Below, piece by piece: positions 24,638 through 36,614 of a stretch of DNA of 64,000 nt; the first letter of the stretch is position 1, and each line of letters begins with the position of its first letter. The translations under genes were made by a program, and so were the position numbers. Location: the NCBI GenBank assembly GCA_904066235.2, contig CAJFCV020000001.1, positions 11,155,291 to 11,219,290 of the forward strand, read 5' to 3'. This stretch comes from Bursaphelenchus xylophilus. Its lineage: Eukaryota; Nematoda; Chromadorea; Rhabditida; Aphelenchoididae. The notes under the pieces are model-generated. The model had not been told where the DNA came from and did no database searches. It saw only the letters and a program-made list of their open reading frames with translations.

Positions 24638-27573
24638 CTAATCGCCTGAGATTTTAGCGTGGCAAGTTTCAGCTTTTTTGGAATCAAATTGCGCCGACAC
24701 TGGGCGAAAAACTCTGATATTATACTAGACACCGGTTTTAAAAAAAGTGAATTAGTGATGACGGAGTGAATTGACAAGACATACACCATTCGAAAGCTAA
24801 TCGCCTGAGATTTTAGCGTGGCAAGTTTCAGCTTTTTTGGAATCAAATTGCGCCGACACTGGGCGAAAAACTCTGATATTATACTAGACACCGGTTTTAA
24901 AAAAAGTGAATTAGTGATGACGGAGTGAATTGACAAGACATACACCATTCGAAAGCTAATCGCCTGAGATTTTAGCATGGCAAGTTTCAGCTTTTTTGGA
25001 ATCAAATTACGCCGACACTGGGCGAAAAACTCTGATATTATACTAGACACCGGTTTTAAAAAAAAGTGAATTAGTGATGACGGAGTGAATTGGCAAGACA
25101 TACACCATTGGAAAGATAATCGCCTGAGATTTTAGCATGGCAAGTTTCAGCTTTTTTGGAATAAATTGCGCCGACACTGGGCGAAAAACTCTGATATTAT
25201 ACTAGACACCGGTTTTAAAAAAAGTGAATTAGTGATGACGGAGTGAATTGACAAGACATACACCATTCGAAAGCTAATCGCCTGAGATTTTAGCATGGCA
25301 AGTTTCAGCTTTTTTGGAATCAAATTGCGCCGACACTGGGCGAAAAACTCTGATATTATACTAGACACCGGTTTTAAAAAAAGTGAATTAGTGATGACGG
25401 AGTGAATTGACAAGACATACACCATTGGAAAGATAATCGCCTGAGATTTTAGCATGGCAAGTTTCAGCTTTTTTGGAATCAAATTACGCCGACACTGGGC
25501 GAAAAACTCTGATATTATACTAGACACCGGTTTTAAAAAAAGTGAATTAGTGATGACGGAGTGAATTGACAAGACATACACCATTCGAAAGCTAATCGCC
25601 TGAGATTTTAGCGTGGCAAGTTTCAGCTTTTTTGGAATCAAATTACGCCGACACTGGGCGAAAAACTCTGATATTATACTAGACACCGGTTTTAAAAAAA
25701 AGTGAATTAGTGATGACGGAGTGAATTGACAAGACATACACCATTCGAAAGCTAATCGCCTGAGATTTTAGCATGGCAAGTTTCAGCTTTTTTGGAATCA
25801 AATTACGCCGACACTGGGCGAAAAACTCTGATATTATACTAGACACCGGTTTTAAAAAAAGTGAATTAGTGATGACGGAGTGAATTGACAAGACATACAC
25901 CATTCGAAAGCTAATCGCCTGAGATTTTAGCATGGCAAGTTTCAGCTTTTTTGGAATCAAATTGCGCCGACACTGGGCGAAAAACTCTGATATTATACTA
26001 GACACCGGTTTTAAAAAAAAGTGAATTAGTGATGACGGAGTGAATTGACAAGACATACACCATTCGAAAGCTAATCGCCTGAGATTTTAGCATGGCAAGT
26101 TTCAGCTTTTTTGGAATAAATTGCGCCGACACTGGGCGAAAAACTCTGATATTATACTAGACACCGGTTTTAAAAAAAGTGAATTAGTGATGACGGAGTG
26201 AATTGACAAGACATACACCATTCGAAAGCTAATCGCCTGAGATTTTAGCATGGCAAGTTTCAGCTTTTTTGGAATCAAATTGCGCCGACACTGGGCGAAA
26301 AACACTTATATTATACTAGACACCGGTTTTAAAAAAAGTGAATTAGTAATGACGGAGTGAATTGACAAGACATACACCATTCGAAAGCTAATCGCCTGAG
26401 ATTTTAGCATGGCAAGTTTCAGCTTTTTTGGAATCAAATTACGCCGACACTGGGCGAAAAACTCTGATATTATACTAGACACCGGTTTTAAAAAAAGTGA
26501 ATTAGTGATGACGGAGTGAATTGACAAGACATACACCATTCGAAAGCTAATCGCCTGAGATTTTAGCATGGCAAGTTTCAGCTTTTTTGGAATCAAATTG
26601 CGCCGACACTGGGCGAAAAACTCTGATATTATACTAGACACCGGTTTTAAAAAAAAGTGAATTAGTGATGACGGAGTGAATTGACAAGACATACACCATT
26701 CGAAAGCTAATCGCCTGAGATTTTAGCGTGGCAAGTTTCAGCTTTTTTGGAATCAAATTGCGCCGACACTGGGCGAAAAACACTTATATTATACTAGACA
26801 CCGGTTTTAAAAAAAAGTGAATTAGTAATGACGGAGTGAATTGACAAGACATACACCATTCGAAAGCCAATCGCCTGAGATTTTAGCATGGCAAGTTTCA
26901 GCTTTTTTGGAATCAAATTGCGCCGACACTGGGCGAAAAACACTGATATTATACTAGACACCGGTTTTAAAAAAAGTGAATTAGTGATGACGGAGTGAAT
27001 TGACAAGACATAAACCATTCGAAAGCTAATCGCCTGAGATTTTAGCGTGGCAAGTTTCAGCTTTTTTGGAATCAAATTGCGCCGACACTGGGCGAAAAAC
27101 TCTGATATTATACTAGACACCGGTTTTAAAAAAAAGTGAATTAGTGATGACGGAGTGAATTGACAAGACATACACCATTCGAAAGCTAATCGCCTGAGAT
27201 TTTAGCGTGGCAAGTTTCAGCTTTTTTGGAATCAAATTGCGCCGACACTGGGCGAAAAACACTTATATTATACTAGACACCGGTTTTAAAAAAAGTGAAT
27301 TAGTAATGACGGAGTGAATTGACAAGACATACACCATTCGAAAGCCAATCGCCTGAGATTTTAGCATGGCAAGTTTCAGCTTTTTTGGAATCAAATTGCG
27401 CCGACACTGGGCGAAAAACTCTGATATTATACTAGACACCGGTTTTAAAAAAAGTGAATTAGTGATGACGGAGTGAATTGACAAGACATAAACCATTCGA
27501 AAGCTAATCGCCTGAGATTTTAGCATGGCAAGTTTCAGCTTTTTTGGAATCAAATTACGCCGACACTGGGCGA
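24638..27573 (+). repeat. A-domain 3
   Basis: About 18 A units, the partner of A-domain 2 in the 5.1-kb superunit. It ends with the series gtaatgacgg, gaaagccaatcg, gacataaacc and gaaacactcagatatt, also seen at the end of A-domain 1. The switch to B is at 27,574. A-domain 2 instead ends directly in an actac unit, so the second superunit copy kept a junction form that the first copy lost or replaced. Confidence 0.85.
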
Positions 27574-27908
27574 AACACTCAGATATTATACTAGACACCG
27601 GTTTGAAAAAAAAGTGAATTAGTGATGAAGGAGTGAATTGACATGACATACACGTTTCGAAAGGTAACCTCCTAAGATTTTAGAATGGCAAGTTTCAGCT
27701 TTTTTGGAATCAAACTACGCCGACACTGGGCGAAAAACTCTGATATTATACTAGACACCGGTTTGAAAAAAAGTGAATTAGTGATGAAGGAGTGAATTGA
27801 CATGACATACACGTTTCGAAAGGTAACCTCCTAAGATTTTAGCATGGCAAGTTTCAGCTTTTTTGGAATCAAACTACGCCGACACTGGGCGAAAAACTCT
27901 GATATTAT

Positions 27909-28408
27909 NNNNNNNNNNNNNNNNNNNNNNNNNNNNNNNNNNNNNNNNNNNNNNNNNNNNNNNNNNNNNNNNNNNNNNNNNNNNNNNNNNNNNNNNNNNN
28001 NNNNNNNNNNNNNNNNNNNNNNNNNNNNNNNNNNNNNNNNNNNNNNNNNNNNNNNNNNNNNNNNNNNNNNNNNNNNNNNNNNNNNNNNNNNNNNNNNNNN
28101 NNNNNNNNNNNNNNNNNNNNNNNNNNNNNNNNNNNNNNNNNNNNNNNNNNNNNNNNNNNNNNNNNNNNNNNNNNNNNNNNNNNNNNNNNNNNNNNNNNNN
28201 NNNNNNNNNNNNNNNNNNNNNNNNNNNNNNNNNNNNNNNNNNNNNNNNNNNNNNNNNNNNNNNNNNNNNNNNNNNNNNNNNNNNNNNNNNNNNNNNNNNN
28301 NNNNNNNNNNNNNNNNNNNNNNNNNNNNNNNNNNNNNNNNNNNNNNNNNNNNNNNNNNNNNNNNNNNNNNNNNNNNNNNNNNNNNNNNNNNNNNNNNNNN
28401 NNNNNNNN
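27909..28408. other. Assembly gap, exactly 500 N
   Basis: All bases are N, and the round number suggests a placeholder rather than a measured length. The left flank stops at gatattat and the right flank resumes at actagacacc, which are directly consecutive in the monomer. The missing length is therefore in register with zero or a whole number of monomers, whereas 500 is not a multiple of 159 or 160. Confidence 0.98.
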
Positions 28409-31399
28409 ACTAGACACCGGTTTTAAAAAAAGGTGAATTAGTGATGAAGGAGTGAATTGACATGACATACACGTTTCGAAAGGTAACCTCCTAAGATTTT
28501 AGCATGGCAAGTTTCAGCTTTTTTGGAATCAAACTACGCCGACACTGGGCGAAAAACTCTGATATTATACTCGACACCGGTTTGAAAAAAAGTGAATTAG
28601 TGATGAAGGAGTGAATTGACATGACATACACCATTCGAAAGCTAATCGCCTGAGATTTTAGCATGGCAAGTTTCAGCTTTTTTGGAATCAAATTACGCCC
28701 GACACCGAGGCCAAAAACTCTGATATTATACTAGACACCGGTTTTAAAAAAAGGTGAATTAGTGATGAAGGAGTGAATTGACAAGACATACACCATTTCG
28801 AAAGCTAATCGCCTAAGATTTTAGCATGGCAAGTTTCAGCTTTTTTGGAATCAAACTACGCCGACACTGGGCGAAAAACTCTGATATTATACTAGACACC
28901 GGTTTTAAAAAAAGGTGAATTAGTGATGAAGGAGTGAATTGACAAGACATACACCATTCAAAAGCTAATCGCCTGAGATTTTAGCATGGCAAGTTTCAGC
29001 TTTTTTGGAATCAAATTACGCCCGACACCGAGGCCAAAAACTCTGATATTATACTAGACACCGGTTTTAAAAAAAGGTGAATTAGTGATGAAGGAGTGAA
29101 TTGACAAGACATACACCATTCGAAAGCTAATCGCCTGAGATTTTAGCATGGCAAGTTTCAGCTTTTTTGGAATCAAATTACGCCGACACTGGGCGAAAAA
29201 CTCTGATATTATACTAGACACCGGTTTTAAAAAAAAGTGAATTAGTGATGAAGGAGTGAATTGACATGACATACACGTTTCGAAAGGTAACCTCCTAAGA
29301 TTTTAGCATGGCAAGTTTCAGCTTTTTTGGAATCAAATTACGCCGACACTGGGCGAAAAACTCTGATATTATACTCGACACCGGTTTGAAAAAAAGTGAA
29401 TTAGTGATGAAGGAGTGAATTGACATGACATACACCATTCGAAAGGTAACCTCCTAAGATTTTAGCATGGCAAGTTTCAGCTTTTTTGGGATCAAACTAC
29501 GCCGACACTGGGCGAAAAACTCTGATATTATACTAGACACCGGTTTGAAAAAAAGTGAATTAGTGATGAAGGAGTGAATTGACATGACATACACGTTTCG
29601 AAAGGTAACCTCCTAAGATTTTAGCATGGCAAGTTTCAGCTTTTTTGGAATCAAACTACGCCGACACTGGGCGAAAAACTCTGATATTATACTCGACACC
29701 GGTTTGAAAAAAAGTGAATTAGTGATGAAGGAGTGAATTGACATGACATACACCATTCGAAAGGTAACCCCCTAAGATTTTACCATGGCAAGTTTCAGCT
29801 TTTTTGGAATCAAATTACGCCGACACTGGGCGAAAAACTCTGATATTATACTAGACACCGGTTTTAAAAAAAGTGAATTAGTGATGAAGGAGTGAATTGA
29901 CAAGACATACACCATTCGAAAGCTAACCGCCTGAGATTTTAGCATGGCAAGTTTCAGCTTTTTTGGAATCAAACTACGCCGACACTGGGCGAAAAACTCT
30001 GATATTATACTAGACACCGGTTTGAAAAAAAGTGAATTAGTGATGAAGGAGTGAATTGACATGACATACACCATTCGAAAGGTAACCTCCTAAGATTTTA
30101 GCATGGCAAGTTTCAGCTTTTTTGGAATCAAACTACGCCGACACTGGGCGAAAAACTCTGATATTATACTAGACACCGGTTTGAAAAAAAGTGAATTAGT
30201 GATGAAGGAGTGAATTGACATGACATACACGTTTCGAAAGGTAACCTCCTAAGATTTTAGCATGGCAAGTTTCAGCTTTTTTGGAATCAAACTACGCCGA
30301 CACTGGGCGAAAAACTCTGATATTATACTCGACACCGGTTTGAAAAAAAGTGAATTAGTGATGAAGGAGTGAATTGACATGACATACACCATTCGAAAGG
30401 TAACCCCTAAGATTTTACCATGGCAAGTTTCAGCTTTTTTGGAATCAAATTACGCCCGCCCGAGGCCAAAAACTCTGATATTATACTAGACACCAGTTTT
30501 AAAAAAAGGTGAATTAGTGATGAAGGAGTGAATTGACATGACATACACGTTTCGAAAGGTAACCTCCTAAGATTTTAGCATGGCAAGTTTCAGCTTTTTT
30601 GGAATCAAACTACGCCGACACTGGGCGAAAAACTCTGATATTATACTCGACACCGGTTTGAAAAAAAGTGAATTAGTGATGAAGGAGTGAATTGACATGA
30701 CATACACCATTCGAAAGGTAACCTCCTAAGATTTTACCATGGCAAGTTTCAGCTTTTTTGGAATCAAATTACGCCCGCCCGAGGCCAAAAACTCTGATAT
30801 TATACTAGACACCGGTTTTAAAAAAAGGTGAATTAGTGATGAAGGAGTGAATTGACATGACATACACGTTTCGAAAGGTAACCTCCTAAGATTTTAGCAT
30901 GGCAAGTTTCAGCTTTTTTGGAATCAAACTACGCCGACACTGGGCGAAAAACTCTGATATTATACTCGACACCGGTTTTAAAAAAAGTGAATTAGTGATG
31001 AAGGAGTGAATTGACAAGACATACACCATTCGAAAGCTAATCGCCTGAGATTTTAGCATGGCAAGTTTCAGCTTTTTTGGAATCAAATTACGCCGACACT
31101 GGGCGAAAAACTCTGATATTATACTAGACACCGGTTTGAAAAAAAAGTGAATTAGTGATGAAGGAGTGAATTGACATGACATACACCATTCGAAAGGTAA
31201 CCTCCTAAGATTTTAGCATGGCAAGTTTCAGCTTTTTTGGAATCAAACTACGCCGACACTGGGCGAAAAACTCTGATATTATACTAGACACCGGTTTGAA
31301 AAAAAGTGAATTAGTGATGAAGGAGTGAATTGACATGACATACACCATTCGAAAGGTAACCGCCTAAGATTTTAGCATGGCAAGTTTCAGCTTTTTTGG

Positions 31400-34300
31400 A
31401 ATCAAACTACGCCGACACTGGGCGAAAAACTCTGATATTATACTAGACACCGGTTTTGAAAAAAAGTGAATTAGTGATGAAGGAGTGAATTGACAAGACA
31501 TACACCATTCGAAAGCTAACCGCCTGAGATTTTAGCATGGCAAGTTTCAGCTTTTTTGGAATCAAACTACGCCGACACTGGGCGAAAAACTCTGATATTA
31601 TACTAGACACCGGTTTGAAAAAAAAGTGAATTAGTGATGAAGGAGTGAATTGACATGACATACACCATTCGAAAGGTAACCTCCTAAGATTTTAGCATGG
31701 CAAGTTTCAGCTTTTTTGGGATCAAACTACGCCGACACTGGGCGAAAAACTCTGATATTATACTAGACACCGGTTTGAAAAAAAAGTGAATTAGTGATGA
31801 AGGAGTGAATTGACATGACATACACGTTTCGAAAGGTAACCTCCTAAGATTTTAGCATGGCAAGTTTCAGCTTTTTTGGAATCAAACTACGCCGACACTG
31901 GGCGAAAAACTCTGATATTATACTCGACACCGGTTTGAAAAAAAGTGAATTAGTGATGAAGGAGTGAATTGACATGACATACACCATTCGAAAGGTAACC
32001 CCCTAAGATTTTACCATGGCAAGTTTCAGCTTTTTTGGAATCAAATTACGCCCGCCCGAGGCCAAAAACTCTGATATTATACTAGACACCAGTTTTAAAA
32101 AAAGGTGAATTAGTGATGAAGGAGTGAATTGACATGACATACACGTTTCGAAAGGTAACCTCCTAAGATTTTAGCATGGCAAGTTTCAGCTTTTTTGGAA
32201 TCAAACTACGCCGACACTGGGCGAAAAACTCTGATATTATACTCGACACCGGTTTGAAAAAAAGTGAATTAGTGATGAAGGAGTGAATTGACATGACATA
32301 CACCATTCGAAAGGTAACCTCCTAAGATTTTACCATGGCAAGTTTCAGCTTTTTTGGAATCAAATTACGCCCGCCCGAGGCCAAAAACTCTGATATTATA
32401 CTAGACACCGGTTTTAAAAAAGGTGAATTAGTGATGAAGGAGTGAATTGACATGACATACACGTTTCGAAAGGTAACCTCCTAAGATTTTAGCATGGCAA
32501 GTTTCAGCTTTTTTGGAATCAAACTACGCCGACACTGGGCGAAAAACTCTGATATTATACTCGACACCGGTTTTAAAAAAAGGTGAATTAGTGATGAAGG
32601 AGTGAATTGACAAGACACACACCATTCAAAAGCTAGTCGCCTGAGATTTTAGCATGGCAAGTTTCAGCTTTTTTGGAATCAAATTACGCCCGCCCGAGGC
32701 CAAAAACTCTGATATTATACTAGACACCGGTTTTAAAAAAAGGTGAATTAGTGATGAAGGAGTGAATTGACAAGACATACACCATTCGAAAGGTAACCGC
32801 CTAAGATTTTAGCATGGCAAGTTTCAGCTTTTTTGGAATCAAACTACGCCGACACTGGGCGAAAAACTCTGATATTATACTAGACACCGGTTTTGAAAAA
32901 AAGTGAATTAGTGATGAAGGAGTGAATTGACAAGACATACACCATTCGAAAGCTAACCGCCTGAGATTTTAGCATGGCAAGTTTCAGCTTTTTTGGAATC
33001 AAACTACGCCGACACTGGGCGAAAAACTCTGATATTATACTAGACACCGGTTTGAAAAAAAGTGAATTAGTGATGAAGGAGTGAATTGACATGACATACA
33101 CCATTCGAAAGGTAACCTCCTAAGATTTTAGCATGGCAAGTTTCAGCTTTTTTGGGATCAAACTACGCCGACACTGGGCGAAAAACTCTGATATTATACT
33201 AGACACCGGTTTTAAAAAAAGTGAATTAGTGATGAAGGAGTGAATTGACATGACATACACGTTTCGAAAGGTAACCTCCTAAGATTTTAGCATGGCAAGT
33301 TTCAGCTTTTTTGGAATCAAACTACGCCGACACTGGGCGAAAAACTCTGATATTATACTCGACACCGGTTTGAAAAAAAGTGAATTAGTGATGAAGGAGT
33401 GAATTGACAAGACATACACCATTCGAAAGCTAACCGCCTGAGATTTTAGCATGGCAAGTTTCAGCTTTTTTGGAATCAAATTACGCCCGACACTGAGGCG
33501 AAAAACTCTGATATTATACTAGACACCGGTTTTGAAAAAAAGTGAATTAGTGATGAAGGAGTGAATTGACATGACATACACGTTTCGAAAGGTAACCTCC
33601 TAAGATTTTAGCATGGCAAGTTTCAGCTTTTTTGGAATCAAACTACGCCGACACTGGGCGAAAAACTCTGATATTATACTCGACACCGGTTTGAAAAAAA
33701 AGTGAATTAGTGATGAAGGAGTGAATTGACATGACATACACCATTCGAAAGGTAACCCCCTAAGATTTTACCATGGCAAGTTTCAGCTTTTTTGGAATCA
33801 AATTACGCCCGCCCGAGGCCAAAAACTCTGATATTATACTAGACACCGGTTTTAAAAAAAGGTGAATTAGTGATGAAGGAGTGAATTGACATGACATACA
33901 CGTTTCGAAAGGTAACCTCCTAAGATTTTAGCATGGCAAGTTTCAGCTTTTTTGGAATCAAACTACGCCGACACTGGGCGAAAAACTCTGATATTATACT
34001 CGACACCGGTTTGAAAAAAAGTGAATTAGTGATGAAGGAGTGAATTGACATGACATACACCATTCGAAAGGTAACCTCCTAAGATTTTACCATGGCAAGT
34101 TTCAGCTTTTTTGGAATCAAATTACGCCCGCCCGAGGCCAAAAACTCTGATATTATACTAGACACCGGTTTTAAAAAAAGGTGAATTAGTGATGAAGGAG
34201 TGAATTGACATGACATACACGTTTCGAAAGGTAACCTCCTAAGATTTTAGCATGGCAAGTTTCAGCTTTTTTGGAATCAAACTACGCCCGACACTGGGCG

Positions 34301-36145
34301 AAAAACTCTGATATTATACTCGACACCGGTTTGAAAAAAAGTGAATTAGTGATGAAGGAGTGAATTGACATGACATACACCATTCGAAAGGTAACCTCCT
34401 AAGATTTTAGCATGGCAAGTTTCAGCTTTTTTGGGATCAAACTACGCCGACACTGGGCGAAAAACTCTGATATTATACTAGACACCGGTTTGAAAAAAAA
34501 GTGAATTAGTGATGAAGGAGTGAATTGACATGACATACACGTTTCGAAAGGTAACCTCCTAAGATTTTAGCATGGCAAGTTTCAGCTTTTTTGGAATCAA
34601 ACTACGCCGACACTGGGCGAAAAACTCTGATATTATACTCGACACCGGTTTGAAAAAAAAGTGAATTAGTGATGAAGGAGTGAATTGACATGACATACAC
34701 CATTCGAAAGGTAACCCCCTAAGATTTTACCATGGCAAGTTTCAGCTTTTTTGGGATCAAACTACGCCGACACTGGGCGAAAAACTCTGATATTATACTA
34801 GACACCGGTTTTGAAAAAAAGTGAATTAGTGATGAAGGAGTGAATTGACAAGACATACACCATTCAAAAGCTAACCGCCTGAGATTTTAGCATGGCAAGT
34901 TTCAGCTTTTTTGGAATCAAACTACGCCGACACTGGGCGATAAACTCTGATATTATACTAGACACCGGTTTGAAAAAAAGTGAATTAGTGATGAAGGAGT
35001 GAATTGACATGACATACACCATTCGAAAGGTAACCTCCTAAGATTTTAGCATGGCAAGTTTCAGCTTTTTTGGGATCAAACTACGCCGACACTGGGCGAA
35101 AAACTCTGATATTATACTAGACACCGGTTTGAAAAAAAAGTGAATTAGTGATGAAGGAGTGAATTGACATGACATACACGTTTCGAAAGGTAACCTCCTA
35201 AGATTTTAGCATGGCAAGTTTCAGCTTTTTTGGAATCAAACTACGCCGACACTGGGCGAAAAACTCTGATATTATACTCGACACCGGTTTGAAAAAAAGT
35301 GAATTAGTGATGAAGGAGTGAATTGACATGACATACACCATTCGAAAGGTAACCCCCTAAGATTTTACCATGGCAAGTTTCAGCTTTTTTGGAATCAAAT
35401 TACGCCCGCCCGAGGCCAAAAACTCTGATATTATACTAGACACCAGTTTTAAAAAAAGGTGAATTAGTGATGAAGGAGTGAATTGACATGACATACACGT
35501 TTCGAAAGGTAACCTCCTAAGATTTTAGCATGGCAAGTTTCAGCTTTTTTGGAATCAAACTACGCCGACACTGGGCGAAAAACTCTGATATTATACTCGA
35601 CACCGGTTTGAAAAAAAGTGAATTAGTGATGAAGGAGTGAATTGACATGACATACACCATTCGAAAGGTAACCTCCTAAGATTTTACCATGGCAAGTTTC
35701 AGCTTTTTTGGAATCAAATTACGCCCGCCCGAGGCCAAAAACTCTGATATTATACTAGACACCGGTTTTAAAAAAAGGTGAATTAGTGATGAAGGAGTGA
35801 ATTGACATGACATACACGTTTCGAAAGGTAACCTCCTAAGATTTTAGCATGGCAAGTTTCAGCTTTTTTGGAATCAAACTACGCCGACACTGGGCGAAAA
35901 ACTCTGATATTATACTCGACACCGGTTTTAAAAAAAGGTGAATTAGTGATGAAGGAGTGAATTGACAAGACACACACCATTCAAAAGCTAGTCGCCTGAG
36001 ATTTTAGCATGGCAAGTTTCAGCTTTTTTGGAATCAAATTACGCCCGCCCGAGGCCAAAAACTCTGATATTATACTAGACACCGGTTTTAAAAAAAGGTG
36101 AATTAGTGATGAAGGAGTGAATTGACAAGACATACACCATTCGAA
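31400..36145 (+). repeat. Duplicated 1.4-kb block at about 3,355-bp offset (21 monomers)
   Basis: The segments of about 31,400-32,790 and 34,755-36,145 share the order of rare variants: ggttttgaaaaaaagtg with gctaaccgcctgag, ttttgggatcaaac (31,718 and 35,072), taaccccctaag, ccagtttt (about 32,088 and 35,434), and gacacacacc with attcaaaagctagtcg (32,614 and 35,969). Offsets are 3,354-3,355 bp. The copies part after about 32,790 and 36,145, where one has ggtaaccgcctaag and the other gctaatcgcctgag. Confidence 0.78.
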
Positions 36146-36234
36146 AGCTAATCGCCTGAGATTTTAGCATGGCAAGTTTCAGCTTTTTTGGAATCAAACT
36201 ACGCCGACACTGGGCGAAAAACTCTGATATTATA

Positions 36235-36614
36235 CTAGACACCGGTTTTGAAAAAAGGTGAATTAGTGATGAAGGAGTGAATTGACAAGACATACACCAT
36301 TCGAAAGCTAATCGCCTGAGATTTTAGCATGGCAAGTTTCAGCTTTTTTGGAATCAAACTACGCCGACACTGGGCGAAAAACTCTGATATTATACTAGAC
36401 ACCGGTTTTGAAAAAAGGTGAATTAGTGATGAAGGAGTGAATTGACAAGACATACACCATTCGAAAGCTAATCGCCTGAGATTTTAGCATGGCAAGTTTC
36501 AGCTTTTTTGGAATCAAACTACGCCGACACTGGGCGAAAAACTCTGATATTATACTAGACACCGGTTTTGAAAAAAGGTGAATTAGTGATGAAGGAGTGA
36601 ATTGACATGACATA
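36235..36614 (+). repeat. Run of near-identical 160-bp units
   Basis: From 36,075, successive units at 160-bp spacing are practically identical: actac, ctagac, ggttttgaaaaaaggtg, gatgaagg, gacaagac, attcgaaagctaatcg. The same run type occurs at 42.95-43.65 kb. Such monomeric runs, with no HOR phase, look like very recent amplification of one unit. Confidence 0.7.

Larger units (their letters stand above)
19560..27480 (+). repeat. About 5.1-kb A+B superunit, two copies
   Basis: The segment 19,560-22,380 matches 24,659-27,480 at an offset of 5,095-5,099 bp. Matching anchors in order are ttggcaagac (19,992 and 25,091), ggaataaattg (20,059 and 25,158; 21,016 and 26,114), aacacttatatt (about 21,207 and 26,304; 21,684 and 26,779; 22,162 and 27,259) and gacataaacc (about 21,914 and 27,010). 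Most differences are one A more or less in the A-tract. One unit near 19,690 carries attggaaagataatcg where the partner has the standard form. B-domain 2 lies between the copies and B-domain 1 precedes the first, so the repeated unit is an A block plus a B block, about 32 monomers. Confidence 0.82.

Noticed and set aside
27844..28468. Open frames crossing the N gap on both strands
   Set aside because: They consist almost entirely of undetermined bases; only a few satellite codons flank the N run.
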